Shown piece after piece: positions 1-8,162 of a DNA stretch of 64,000 nt; within the stretch, counting starts at the first letter, position 1, and each line of letters begins with the position of its first letter. Where the stretch lies: contig NC_007760.1 in NCBI RefSeq assembly GCF_000013385.1, positions 2,853,001 to 2,917,000 on the forward strand. Reading direction: 5' to 3'. Made by a program: the position numbers and the translations under genes. A model generated the notes under the pieces. That model made no database searches, was not told the DNA's origin, and was given only the letters and a program-made list of their open reading frames with translations. This DNA is from Anaeromyxobacter dehalogenans 2CP-C. Lineage in GTDB: Bacteria; Myxococcota; Myxococcia; Myxococcales; Anaeromyxobacteraceae.

Positions 1-319
1 GCTCGCTCGCGTCGTACGGCGCGAACGCCAGCCGCGCGGCCGGGAGCGTGATGGCGTAGCGCGCCACGATGGCGGCGTCGCGATCGGCGTCGTGGCGGGC
101 CTCGGCCTCGCCCCGCTCCACCGCGTCGCCGCGCGGGCGGAGCCGCTCCGGCGGGGTGAGCGCCCGGCACAGCGCGGCCAGGTCCTCCGCCGAGCGGATG
201 GCGCGCGGCGCGGGCCCGGGCGTGCCGGCGTGCCGGACGGCGGGGACGGCGGACGCGGGGGCCTTGCCGCCCGCAGGGGTTGCGGCGGTGAGCAGGGCGG
301 CGACGAGGGCGAGCGTCAT
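1..319 (-). CDS. exported protein of unknown function (partial, 5' end only)
   Basis: The gene starts with ATG at 317-319 and reads off the left edge of the window, so only about the first 106 residues are visible. The N-terminus (MTLALVAALLTAATPAGGKA) is a short hydrophobic segment ending in small residues, as in a signal peptide, so the product is probably exported. The rest of the visible part is Ala/Arg/Pro-rich with no motif I recognise. It lies 40 bases downstream of the lipid kinase gene on the same strand and could be co-transcribed with it. Function unknown; the reading frame itself is supported by the signal peptide and by codon bias like its neighbours. Confidence 0.6.
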   Translation of the reverse strand, partial: MTLALVAALLTAATPAGGKAPASAVPAVRHAGTPGPAPRAIRSAEDLAALCRALTPPERLRPRGDAVERGEAEARHDADRDAAIVARYAITLPAARLAFAPYDASE

Positions 320-359
320 GATGCTGCAGGGTAAGGACCGTGGAGCGCCCGCGGCGAGG

Positions 360-1289
360 TCAACGCCCCACGCGGATCCGGAGCGCACCCGGGAGGATCG
401 TGAACCGCGCCGGCAGGCGGCCCGGCGACTCGCCGTCGGAGTCGATGCGCACGCGCGCTCCCTCCAGCGGCTCGGCCTCCACCGTGCGCGCGCGCAGCAC
501 CCGGGTGTTCTCGAGGCGCACGTGGGTGCCGTCGTAGAGCATGGGGCGCTTGGCGATGAAGTCGCCCATCCCGAACGCCTTCCACACCACCACGTCGAAC
601 ACGCCGTCGTCCATGCGCGCGTCCGGCGCCACCTTCATGCCGCCCCCGAAGTAGCGCCCGTTGCAGACCGAGATGGCGGTGATCCGCTCCTCGTGCCACA
701 CCCCGCCGTCCACGCGCCACCGCACCGGCTGGTCCGACCAGCTCATCAGCGCGCGCGCGGACGCGAGCATGTAGGACAGCTTGCCGCTGGGGAGCTTCAG
801 CCCGCGGTTCACCAGCGCGCTCACCTCGCCCGAGACGCCGAAGCCGGCCACGTTCGCGAAGTGGCGCGTGACCGGCGCGCCGTCCAGGCCCACCAGCTCC
901 AGCCGCCCCAGGTCGAGCACCGCCACGTCGCGCGAGGCGAGCGTGCGCGCCGCCGAGTCCACGTCGGGGTCGATGCCGAGCGTGCGGCACAGGTCGCCGC
1001 CGGTGCCGCGGGGGATGAACCCGAAGTGCGCCTCGGGGTCGCGCGGACCGGTCTCGCCGGTGAGCCCGTCGATGACCTCGCTGGCGGTGCCGTCGCCGCC
1101 CACCGCCACCACCAGCTTGCCGCCGGACGCGAGCGCCTCGCGGGCCAGCCGGACGCCGTCGCCGCGGGCCTTGGTGAAGGCGCACTCGAAGTCGCCGATG
1201 GAGGCGCGCACCGCGCGGGCGATCCGGTCGAAGTGGCGGCCGGTGCGGCCGGAGGCGCTGGCTGGATTGACGATGAGGAAGGGCTTCAC
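360..1289 (-). CDS. diacylglycerol kinase family lipid kinase (YegS/DgkB-like)
   Basis: A 309-residue protein with the diacylglycerol kinase catalytic (DAGK_cat) fold. Near the N-terminus it has the phosphate-binding start FLIVNPASASGRTGR, then the family nucleotide motif GGDGTASEVIDGL around residue 65 and IPRGTGGDLCRTLGI around residue 93, a variant of the usual PxGTxNDFAR. Members phosphorylate diacylglycerol or related lipids (phosphatidylglycerol, sphingosine) at the inner membrane face using ATP. The substrate here cannot be told from sequence. The length matches the family. The start is GTG at 1287-1289, directly before the conserved N-terminus. No Shine-Dalgarno sequence precedes it, but a TATGAT box lies 8 bases upstream (see the promoter entry). 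Confidence 0.88.
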   Translation of the reverse strand: MKPFLIVNPASASGRTGRHFDRIARAVRASIGDFECAFTKARGDGVRLAREALASGGKLVVAVGGDGTASEVIDGLTGETGPRDPEAHFGFIPRGTGGDLCRTLGIDPDVDSAARTLASRDVAVLDLGRLELVGLDGAPVTRHFANVAGFGVSGEVSALVNRGLKLPSGKLSYMLASARALMSWSDQPVRWRVDGGVWHEERITAISVCNGRYFGGGMKVAPDARMDDGVFDVVVWKAFGMGDFIAKRPMLYDGTHVRLENTRVLRARTVEAEPLEGARVRIDSDGESPGRLPARFTILPGALRIRVGR

Positions 1290-1297
1290 CGATCGGG

Positions 1298-1303
1298 ATC
1301 ATA
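1298..1303 (-). promoter_or_regulatory. candidate -10 box for a near-leaderless lipid kinase transcript
   Basis: On the minus strand TATGAT (five of six matches to TATAAT) lies 8 bases before the GTG start of the lipid kinase gene. There is no ribosome-binding site between them, so a transcript started from this box would begin at or within a few bases of the start codon. The box sits in a small AT-rich island within a GGGATATGATCCC palindrome. No convincing -35 hexamer was found. Confidence 0.35.
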
Positions 1304-1380
1304 TCCCGGGACGGGGGCGCCGCGGCGGGCGGCGCGTCACGAACCTGTCGCGGGGCCGCCACGGCCCCCGGCGCCCCACC

Positions 1381-1396
1381 TGGCACGCGCCGCGCA
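1381..1396 (+). promoter_or_regulatory. possible sigma-54 promoter (-24/-12)
   Basis: TGGCACG followed by CGCC and GCGCA gives a full -24 element and the invariant GC of the -12 element, with the required ten bases between GG and GC. It ends 43 bases before the ATG of the glycosyltransferase-methyltransferase gene. The -12 element lacks the TT of TTGC, and in 75% G+C DNA such a match can occur by chance. Confidence 0.3.
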
Positions 1397-1439
1397 AAGG
1401 CTCCGGCCGCGCCATGCACGCGGCGCGACCGGAGGCCGG

Positions 1440-3656
1440 ATGAGGATCGGCGTCGTCTTCAGCACCCTTCCCCGGGAGGACACCACCGGGGTGCACGTGC
1501 TCCGCGCGCTGCGCGAGATCGGGTGCGATGCGTTCCACCACGAGCCGCTGCGGCGCACGCCCGCCGGCGGGATCGAGCAGGCCGGCTACGAGACCCTGCC
1601 GCCGGCGGACCTGTACCTGCAGGTGGACGACGACCTCGCCTACCCCGGCCCGGTGGGCCTCGGCGTGCCGTCGGCGTACTACTGCATCGACACGCACCGG
1701 CTGGGCGCGCCGCTCGCCGGCGGGAGCCTGCTTCGCCCGGACAAGGCGCGCGGCTTCGACCACGTGTTCAGCGCCCAGCGCGACGGCGTGGACCTGCTCG
1801 CGCGCCACGGGATCGCGGCGCGCTGGCTCCCGCTCGCGTACGACCCCGCCCGCCAGGCGCCGGACCCCGCCCAGGCGAAGCAGATCGACTGGTGCTTCCT
1901 GGGCACGCCCCTCGGCGACCGGCCGCGGATCTGCCGCGACCTCGCGCGCCGGTTCCCGAGCTGCGTGTTCGGCCAGGCCTACGGCGAGGCCGCGCTGCGC
2001 ATCTACCAGCAGAGCCGGATCATCGTGAACCTGCCGGTGGGCAACGACGTGAACATGCGCTTCTTCGAGGCGCTCGGCGCGGGCGGCCTGCTGGTGGGCG
2101 GGGCGGCCCACAACGGCGAGGACGAGCTGGTGGAAGGGCTGGTCCAGTTCGAGGATCCCGCCGAGCTGCCGGCGCTGGTGGGGCGCTGGCTGTCCGACGG
2201 GGCCGGCCGCGCCGCGCTCGCCGACGCGCAGCAGCGCGAGGTCGCCGGGCGCCACACCTACGCGCACCGCATGCGCGCGCTGCTCGCCGCCGTCGAGGCG
2301 GGCCCGCCCGCGCGCCCCCGCCCGGCCCGGACGCCGGCGGACGACCCGGCGGCGCTGGTGTCGGAGGCCGTCGCCCGCCTCGAGGCGGGCGCGCCGCACG
2401 ACGCGCTGCGCCTCGCCGACCGCGCCGCGGGGCTGGACGGCGCGCGCCCGCAGGTCCACCGGGCGCGGGCGCTCGCGCTCGCCGGAGCGGGCCGCCCCGC
2501 CGACGCCGCCGGCGCGCTCCTGCGCGAGCTGGAGCTCTCGCCGGGATCGGGCGAGGCGTTCCGCACCTACCTCGGCATGCTCGACCAGGTGGCGGACGCC
2601 GCCGGCGTGCCCGGCGCGGCGTTCACGCGCGCCTACCTGCGGGTGCTCGACCTCGCCTCCGAGGCGCCGGCCGGCGACGCCGGCCCCACGCTCGAGGCGG
2701 CCGCGCACGCCGCGGCCGCGGTGCTGGGGCGGCACGCCGAGTTCGAGCGGGCCTGGGGCGCGCTCGCCGACGCCGACTCGCGCCACTGGATGCTCGAGCT
2801 GTGCGCGCACCGCGCCCTCGGCGCGGCGCGCGTGCCGGTGCGCTTCGACGCCGCGCGGGCCCGCGCGCTGGAGGACGAGGTGCAGGGCCGGCTGCTGCGC
2901 GAGCGGGGCGCGGTCCCGGCCTCCGCCACGCGCGGCGCGTCGCACGCGTTCCAGGGCTGGCGCCTCGACCGCTACGACCTGCGGCCCGCCGGGCTCCCGC
3001 TCGAGCTGCTCTCCACCGCCGAGTACGTGGTCGCCACGTTCTTCCTGCGCCAGTACCAGCTCGAGCGCGCCGGCGTCCGCGTGGCCGCCGCCGAGGGCGA
3101 CGTGGTGGTGGACGGGGGCGGCTGCTTCGGCGAGACCGCGCTCCACTTCGCGCACCAGGTCGGGCCGGGCGGCCGCGTGCTCAGCTTCGAGTTCCTGCCC
3201 GCGCACCTGGAGGTGTTCCGCGCCAACCTGGCGCTCAACCCGGCGCTGGCCGGCCGGGTGGAGATCGTGCCGGAGGCGCTCTGGGACCGCAGCGGCGAGG
3301 CGCTCCCCTTCACCGAGCACGGCCCCGCCACGCACCTCGGCGCGGCGCCCGGGGCCGCGGCCGCGGTGGCCCGCACCTGCAGCGTGGACGACCTGGTGGA
3401 GGCGCGCGGGCTCCCGCGCGTGGACTTCCTCAAGCTGGACGTGGAAGGCGCCGAGCTGGCCGCGCTCCGCGGCGCCGAGCGGACCCTCCGCCGCCATCGC
3501 CCCAAGCTCGCCATCGCCGCGTACCACCGCCCGGAGGACCTGGGCGCCCTGCCCGCCTGGATCGACGGCCTCCGCCTCGGCTACCGGCTCTACCTCGATC
3601 ACTTCACGCCGGGCGCGTGGGAGACCATCGCGTTCGCCGCCCCGGCGGCCGCCTGA
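1440..3656 (+). CDS. CgeB-type glycosyltransferase fused to FkbM-family methyltransferase
   Basis: A 738-residue, three-part protein. Residues about 1-285 resemble CgeB/glycosyltransferase family 1-like proteins, with an N-terminal RIGVVFSTLPRE strand, the stretch QQSRIIVNLPVGNDVNMRFFEAL and an ALGAGGLLV segment typical of the nucleotide-sugar-binding half. Residues about 300-510 are an Ala/Arg-rich, helical, TPR-like linker. Residues about 550-735 form an S-adenosylmethionine-dependent FkbM methyltransferase, with VVVDGGGCFGETALHFA as the SAM-binding loop, SFEFLP after it, and DFLKLDVEGAELAALRGAE near residue 661. It probably makes or decorates a surface glycan with an O-methylated sugar; this is inferred from the domains. 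The start codon is ATG, immediately before the first predicted strand. Its 3' end overlaps the convergent glpC-like gene by 58 bases. Confidence 0.85.
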   Translation: MRIGVVFSTLPREDTTGVHVLRALREIGCDAFHHEPLRRTPAGGIEQAGYETLPPADLYLQVDDDLAYPGPVGLGVPSAYYCIDTHRLGAPLAGGSLLRPDKARGFDHVFSAQRDGVDLLARHGIAARWLPLAYDPARQAPDPAQAKQIDWCFLGTPLGDRPRICRDLARRFPSCVFGQAYGEAALRIYQQSRIIVNLPVGNDVNMRFFEALGAGGLLVGGAAHNGEDELVEGLVQFEDPAELPALVGRWLSDGAGRAALADAQQREVAGRHTYAHRMRALLAAVEAGPPARPRPARTPADDPAALVSEAVARLEAGAPHDALRLADRAAGLDGARPQVHRARALALAGAGRPADAAGALLRELELSPGSGEAFRTYLGMLDQVADAAGVPGAAFTRAYLRVLDLASEAPAGDAGPTLEAAAHAAAAVLGRHAEFERAWGALADADSRHWMLELCAHRALGAARVPVRFDAARARALEDEVQGRLLRERGAVPASATRGASHAFQGWRLDRYDLRPAGLPLELLSTAEYVVATFFLRQYQLERAGVRVAAAEGDVVVDGGGCFGETALHFAHQVGPGGRVLSFEFLPAHLEVFRANLALNPALAGRVEIVPEALWDRSGEALPFTEHGPATHLGAAPGAAAAVARTCSVDDLVEARGLPRVDFLKLDVEGAELAALRGAERTLRRHRPKLAIAAYHRPEDLGALPAWIDGLRLGYRLYLDHFTPGAWETIAFAAPAAA

Positions 3657-4093
3657 GCGCCCCGCGCGCGGCGCAGCGTCGCGCCCGCCTCGGCCCGCGC
3701 CCGCAGCGCGCGGACCACCCGCGAGATGGGCACGCCCACCGGACAGCGCGCGTCGCACGCGCCGCAGCCGTCGCACGCCGCCAGCGCACCCGCGGAGAGC
3801 GCCAGGTCCGGTCCGGCGCGGCCGTGGAGCCGGAAGGCCGCGTGCACCCCGAGCGCGCGCACCGCCGGCGCCGCCGCGGCCAGGTCGCAGGCGGGCTCGC
3901 ACAGGCCGCAGGAGATGCAGCCCGCCGCGGCCTCGTCCACCTCCCGGTCCGCCACGAGCGTGGGGAGCAGCCCCTCGGAGACGTACGCCGCCCGGAACCG
4001 CTCCAGCCCGGGCCCCCGCGCGCGCAGCCGCTTCAGCGGGTGCGCCACCAGGGCCCGGTAGGCGAGGTACGCGAGCGCGCGCGGCGAGGCCAC
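3599..4093 (-). CDS. short GlpC-like protein with two 4Fe-4S cluster motifs
   Basis: A 164-residue protein with two ferredoxin-type motifs: C59-x2-C62-x2-C65-x3-C69 (CISCGLCEPAC) and C107-x2-C110-x2-C113-x3-C117-P (CDGCGACDARCPVGVPIS). This arrangement matches the N-terminal ferredoxin part of GlpC and HdrC-type subunits. E. coli GlpC is about 396 residues and carries cysteine-rich CCG domains after this part; those are absent here. It begins 9 bases after the preceding glycosyltransferase gene, downstream of glpA and glpB. A role as electron-transfer or membrane-anchoring partner of the glycerol-3-phosphate dehydrogenase is therefore plausible but inferred. The gene overlaps the end of the convergent FkbM-fusion gene by 58 bases. 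Confidence 0.72.
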   Translation of the reverse strand: MASPRALAYLAYRALVAHPLKRLRARGPGLERFRAAYVSEGLLPTLVADREVDEAAAGCISCGLCEPACDLAAAAPAVRALGVHAAFRLHGRAGPDLALSAGALAACDGCGACDARCPVGVPISRVVRALRARAEAGATLRRARGAQAAAGAANAMVSHAPGVK

Positions 4094-4102
4094 GCGCCGA
4101 GT

Positions 4103-5008
4103 CTAGCAGCCGGGCGTGCCCGGCGCCTGCGGCGCGCGGTCCCCGCGCTCCGGCGCACCCGCCTGCGGCGGGGCGTCCCCGGCCAGCGCCGCGCGCAGGA
4201 TGGCCACCTCGTCGCGGGCCGACATGAGCCGGAACCCGGCCTCCGCCACCCGGGCCCGCGCGGCCGGATCCCGGACCAGCGCCTCGCAGGCGTCGGCCAG
4301 GCCCCCGTACTCGGCGAAGGCGACGCCCGCCTCGAGCGTCCGCTCCTCCTCGGGGTCGGCGCCGCGCTCCGACACCACGCAGCGCCGGTTCGCCAGCAGG
4401 TACGACACCCGGACGATCTCGAACACCTTCGCCTCGTAGAAGTGCACGTTCAGCACCACCCGGGCGCGCGCGATCCGGGCGTCGCGCGCGGCGCCGTAGA
4501 GGCCGAAGGCGACCTCGACGGCGAGGCCGCGGGCGCGCAGCGCGTCGATCACGCGCGCCCGCCGCGGGTTCATCGAGCCGTAGAAGAGCACGTCCACCTC
4601 CTCCGGCGCGGGCGCGATCCGGCGCAGCCCCGGCACGTAGCCGATGGGCACGACCCGCGGCGGCGGCAGGCCGAACATCGCGTAGCGGGCGGCGTTGCGC
4701 GGGCTGTAGTCCCACACCTCGTGCGCGGCGAGCAGCGCGCGCACCGGGCCGGTCAGCCAGGGCGAGGCCGGGTCCACCTGCTCGAGGTTGTAGAGGACGG
4801 CGTCGCGCGCGAGCGGCTGCCGGACGTGCGGCAGCAGGTTCGCGCCGAGCACGATGGGGCGGCGCCCCCGGGGCGCGGTGTCGCCGGTGAGGACCGCGTC
4901 GTGGCCGAGCGCGCCGAGCGCGGCGTGGAGCGTCTCGGCGACCTCGTGAAACGCGGCGCTGTGGACGTAGCCGGGGGGGGAGACGACGGAGACCGCGTAG
5001 CGCGCCAT
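4103..5008 (-). CDS. glycosyltransferase-like protein (CgeB/GT1-related)
   Basis: A 301-residue cytoplasmic protein. It begins MARYAVSVVSPPGYVHSAAF, a strand-loop typical of GT-B enzymes. It continues with AVLYNLEQVDP, with EVDVLFYGSMNPRRARVIDAL as the start of the second Rossmann half, and with VVLNVHFYEAKVFEIVRVSY followed by LLANRRCVVSE. That last stretch corresponds to the donor-binding region also seen in the CgeB domain of the fusion gene at 1440. The acceptor and donor are unknown. The C-terminal 30 residues are Pro/Ala-rich and look disordered. It lies between glpB (98 bases upstream) and the glpC-like gene (9 bases downstream), an unexpected position for a glycosyltransferase. ATG start at 5006-5008. 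Confidence 0.72.
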   Translation of the reverse strand: MARYAVSVVSPPGYVHSAAFHEVAETLHAALGALGHDAVLTGDTAPRGRRPIVLGANLLPHVRQPLARDAVLYNLEQVDPASPWLTGPVRALLAAHEVWDYSPRNAARYAMFGLPPPRVVPIGYVPGLRRIAPAPEEVDVLFYGSMNPRRARVIDALRARGLAVEVAFGLYGAARDARIARARVVLNVHFYEAKVFEIVRVSYLLANRRCVVSERGADPEEERTLEAGVAFAEYGGLADACEALVRDPAARARVAEAGFRLMSARDEVAILRAALAGDAPPQAGAPERGDRAPQAPGTPGC

Positions 5009-5106
5009 GCGAGCCGGGGATGCACGCGCCGCGCCCGCCGCGCGCGGCCGGGATCCCGCGCGATCCCGGCGCCCGGCGTCAACGGCGTGACGCCCGCCGG
5101 CAGCGC

Positions 5107-6417
5107 CTACCCCCGCGCCGCCGCCGCGCGCCCCGCCAGCCAGCCGGTGAGGATGGCCACGCCCAGGCCGGTCCCGTCGCTCGCGTGCTCGTGGCCGCCC
5201 ACGAGCGCGCCCGCCGCGAACAGCCGCGGGTGCACCGGGCGGCCGCGCCCGTCGAGCGGCCGCAGCGACGGATCCACGCGCACGCCGGCGGAGAGCAGCG
5301 GCTGGGGCGCGCGCCGGTCGCGCACCGTGAGCGAGGTGGCGGGCCGTGCCGCGAGGTGCACCCCCGAGTCGCGCCCCTCGGCGGCCTCCACCGGCAGGCC
5401 CATGGCGCGCTCCGCCAGCACCCCGTGGCGCGCCAGGCCGCCGCCCAGGAACCGCCCGGTGGCGAGCACCCAGCTCCCCGCCAGGATCGCGGCGTCGCCC
5501 ACCTCGACCCGGTCGCCGGGCGCCCCCCCCGGCGCCCGCAGCTCGCCGGCGAGCACCGCCACGCCGGCGCGCGCCAGCCGCGCCTCGAGCGCGGCCTGCA
5601 GCCGGAGCCCCGGGACGCTCGGGACGTCGGAGAGCGTCTCCGCCACCGGCACGCCCGCCGCCGCCGCCACGCGCTCGGCGACGCGCGCCGCGGGCGAGAG
5701 CCCCAGCACCGGCGGGAGCAGCACCGCCGCGGCCCCGCGCGCGCCGTTCGCGAGCGCCGCCCGCAGCCGCTCCCCCAGCCGCTCCGCCTCGCCGGGCGGC
5801 TCGAGCGCGCGCGCCAGCTCGTGCGGGCGCGCCCACGGGTCGAGGCCGGGCAGGTCCACCTCCAGCTCCCGCACCTCGGGGCCGCCGCGGCCGGCGTGGC
5901 GGGCCAGCCCGTCCGCGACCAGCGCGGCGTCGAAGGCGAGGTGTCCGCGGAGCCCGGCCACCGCCAGCGGCCCCGCCACCGCGAGCAGGTCGCCCGGCTC
6001 GGCCGCGCGCTGGCAGGTCGCCGCCGCGACCACCTCGCCGGTCGGCGTGGCGAGGAAGCGCGGGCGCTCCAGCACCGGCGCGAGCAGCGGGTCGAGCGCG
6101 CGCACCGCGAAGTCGAGCGCGTCGGGGAGCAGCACCAGCCCCTCGCCGACCGCGGCGTAGGGGTGGCCGGGGCGCTGCCGCGCCAGGCGCCGCGCCGACT
6201 CCACCGGCCCGCGCCGCCACGAGAGCGGATCGCCGGGGAGCGCGGACAGGTCCGGCGCCACGCCCACCGCGCCGGAGGAGAGCGCGGTCGCGCCGGGCGC
6301 GCGCCGCACCAGCGCCACCTCGCAACCGGCCGCCCGCGCCGAGAGCGCCGCCATCGCGCCGGCCATGCCGCCGCCCACCACCAGCACGTCGGCCCGCACC
6401 GTGCGCGACGGGGTCAC
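5107..6417 (-). CDS. glpB: anaerobic glycerol-3-phosphate dehydrogenase subunit B (GlpB-like)
   Basis: A 436-residue flavoprotein with an N-terminal Rossmann dinucleotide motif, ADVLVVGGGMAGAMAALSAR, and a C-terminal FAD-closing segment around LFAAGALVGGHEHASDGTGL. In E. coli GlpB joins GlpA and GlpC to oxidise glycerol 3-phosphate to dihydroxyacetone phosphate and pass electrons to menaquinone during anaerobic respiration. The assignment rests on the Rossmann flavoprotein fold, the length (E. coli about 419) and the position directly after glpA. The start is GTG at 6415-6417, overlapping the glpA stop by four bases (GTGA), so the two are translationally coupled. A general FAD-dependent oxidoreductase is the alternative. 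Confidence 0.75.
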   Translation of the reverse strand: MTPSRTVRADVLVVGGGMAGAMAALSARAAGCEVALVRRAPGATALSSGAVGVAPDLSALPGDPLSWRRGPVESARRLARQRPGHPYAAVGEGLVLLPDALDFAVRALDPLLAPVLERPRFLATPTGEVVAAATCQRAAEPGDLLAVAGPLAVAGLRGHLAFDAALVADGLARHAGRGGPEVRELEVDLPGLDPWARPHELARALEPPGEAERLGERLRAALANGARGAAAVLLPPVLGLSPAARVAERVAAAAGVPVAETLSDVPSVPGLRLQAALEARLARAGVAVLAGELRAPGGAPGDRVEVGDAAILAGSWVLATGRFLGGGLARHGVLAERAMGLPVEAAEGRDSGVHLAARPATSLTVRDRRAPQPLLSAGVRVDPSLRPLDGRGRPVHPRLFAAGALVGGHEHASDGTGLGVAILTGWLAGRAAAARG

Positions 6418-8051
6418 GGCGCCTCCCAGGGGCCGCAGCCGCCGCGCAGCAGCTCCTCGGCGGCGAGCTGCGCGCCGTCCAGCACCGGCCGCCGCTCGCG
6501 CCAGCCCTGGTCGAGCAGGTCGGACAGCTCGGCGCGGACGCGCTCGGGCGGCCAGGACAGCTCGCGGCCGGCGAGCTGCGCGCCCACCCGCGCGCAGTCG
6601 AGGCCGCCGCAGGCGCCCACCGCCAGCCGGCAGCGCCGCCGCAGGTCCTGGAGGCGGCGCACCTGCTCGTGGCGCGCGCAGTAGACCACCTCGGCCGCGA
6701 GGATGGCCTCGTCGCGGCACAGCACCAGGCCGAGGCGCCGGTCGTCGCGCACCATGCCGCAGATCTCCCGCGCGCGGCCGCCGTGCCGGTACACCAGCCG
6801 CGCCGCCACCGACGCGTCCACCGGGAACTCGCGCGCCAGCGCGGCCGGGTCCGGCACCTCGTCGCCGCCGGGCAGCGGCTCCTGGTGCGTGCGGCAGGGC
6901 GTGACCGGGCGGCCCAGGAGCGCCTCGACGCGGTCGGCGGCCTCCTCGGACTGCGCGCGGTACGAGGCGAGCTTCCCGCCCACGATCGAGAGCAGCCCGG
7001 CCGCGCCGTCGGCGGCGCCGTCGAGCAGCTGGTGCTCGCGCGAGAGCGCGTCCTCGTTCGGTCCGTACGCGTACATCGTGGTGCGCAGGCCGCACCAGGC
7101 GCGGGTGATCCGCGCCCGCCGCACGCCGGGGACGAGCGAGGCGGCGCCCTCCAGCAGGTACTCCACCTCGTCCTGGGTCGCCTCCAGGTCGTCCGGGTCG
7201 CCGTACCAGTCGTCGTCGGTGGTGCCGACGATCGACTCGTTCTCGTGCGGCATGAGGAACATCTGCCGCCCGTCCACCGCGCTGCAGATGACGCCGTAGC
7301 TGGACCAGCGGCGGTCGAGCGTGAGGTGCACGCCCTTGCCCGGGCGCATCGGCACGCGCACGCCGCTCGCGCGCGCCAGGGCCGGCGACCACGCGCCCGC
7401 CGCGTTGAACACCACCGGCGCGCGCGCCTCGCCCTCCTCGCCGGTGAGCGCGTCGCGCCAGCGGACGCCGCGCACCCGGCCACCCTCGGTGAGCAGCTGG
7501 CGGACCTCCGTCCAGGTGCGCAGCTCGGCGCCGTGCGTGCGGGCGGAGAGCGCGTTCAGCACGCACAGCCGGAACGCGTCGATGCCCCACTCGTCCAGCG
7601 TCACCGCGCCGTGCAGGCCGGGGCGCAGCCCGGGCTCGAGGCGGTACAGCTCCTCGGCGGTCAGCCGGGTGGAGGGCCGCCCGCGCTTCAGCGGCTGGTA
7701 CAGGTCGTAGGTGCCGACGTAGACCTCGGTCGCGTACCAGGCGGCGCGCTCGGCGAGCGTGGCGCCCTCGGCGCGCGAGCCGAACGGCATCAGGAACGGG
7801 ATGCGGAACAGCAGGTGCGGGGCGATCCGCTGGATGTACCCGGAGTCGCGGCAGGCCAGCTCGGTGACCTTCCGGTCGGAGAGCATGTAGCGGATGCCGC
7901 CGTGGATCATGCCCGAGCTGTTGCCGCTCGCGCCGACCCCGAAGTCCGACTTCTCCAGCAGCAGCACCCGCAGCCCGCGCATGGCGCAGTCGCGGGCCGT
8001 GCCGGTCCCGTTCACGCCGCCGCCGACGATGATGACGTCGTGCTCGCCCAT
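6414..8051 (-). CDS. glpA: glycerol-3-phosphate dehydrogenase, large FAD subunit (GlpA-type)
   Basis: A 545-residue FAD enzyme that oxidises glycerol 3-phosphate to dihydroxyacetone phosphate. The N-terminal FAD motif is DVIIVGGGVNGTGTARDCAM, followed by the family motif GNSSGMIHGGIRY near residue 43. KGVHL and IVGGKLASYR are further GlpA/GlpD signatures. Unlike aerobic GlpD it has a C-terminal BFD-like domain (about residues 440-505), ending in DLRRRCRLAVGACGGLDC, as in GlpA. In E. coli GlpA the first [2Fe-2S] ligand pair is CxC; here the corresponding stretch reads LCRDEA, so the second cysteine is replaced by Asp. First gene of the apparent glpA-glpB-glycosyltransferase-glpC operon. ATG start. 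Confidence 0.88.
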   Translation of the reverse strand: MGEHDVIIVGGGVNGTGTARDCAMRGLRVLLLEKSDFGVGASGNSSGMIHGGIRYMLSDRKVTELACRDSGYIQRIAPHLLFRIPFLMPFGSRAEGATLAERAAWYATEVYVGTYDLYQPLKRGRPSTRLTAEELYRLEPGLRPGLHGAVTLDEWGIDAFRLCVLNALSARTHGAELRTWTEVRQLLTEGGRVRGVRWRDALTGEEGEARAPVVFNAAGAWSPALARASGVRVPMRPGKGVHLTLDRRWSSYGVICSAVDGRQMFLMPHENESIVGTTDDDWYGDPDDLEATQDEVEYLLEGAASLVPGVRRARITRAWCGLRTTMYAYGPNEDALSREHQLLDGAADGAAGLLSIVGGKLASYRAQSEEAADRVEALLGRPVTPCRTHQEPLPGGDEVPDPAALAREFPVDASVAARLVYRHGGRAREICGMVRDDRRLGLVLCRDEAILAAEVVYCARHEQVRRLQDLRRRCRLAVGACGGLDCARVGAQLAGRELSWPPERVRAELSDLLDQGWRERRPVLDGAQLAAEELLRGGCGPWEAP

Positions 8052-8129
8052 CGCGCGCGCCCCCGGCCTCGGAGCGTAGCCCGGACCGGCGGCGCGGTCG
8101 CGCGAAAGGTGAGGCGCCGGGGACGGCCG

Positions 8130-8150
8130 CCCGCGGCGGCGCGCCGCGGG
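8130..8150 (-). terminator. GC-rich hairpin downstream of aspS
   Basis: Arms 8130-8138 and 8142-8150 form a perfect 9-bp stem with a 3-base loop, 12 bases beyond the aspS stop codon. No T-run follows on the aspS strand, so it could stall polymerase or protect the mRNA end rather than act as a classical intrinsic terminator. Confidence 0.4.
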
Positions 8151-8162
8151 GCGGGCACGCCG

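Noticed and set aside
1523-6160. Long frame overlapping the glycosyltransferase-FkbM gene in another reading frame
   Set aside because: The chosen frame shows conserved motifs throughout; this one shows none.
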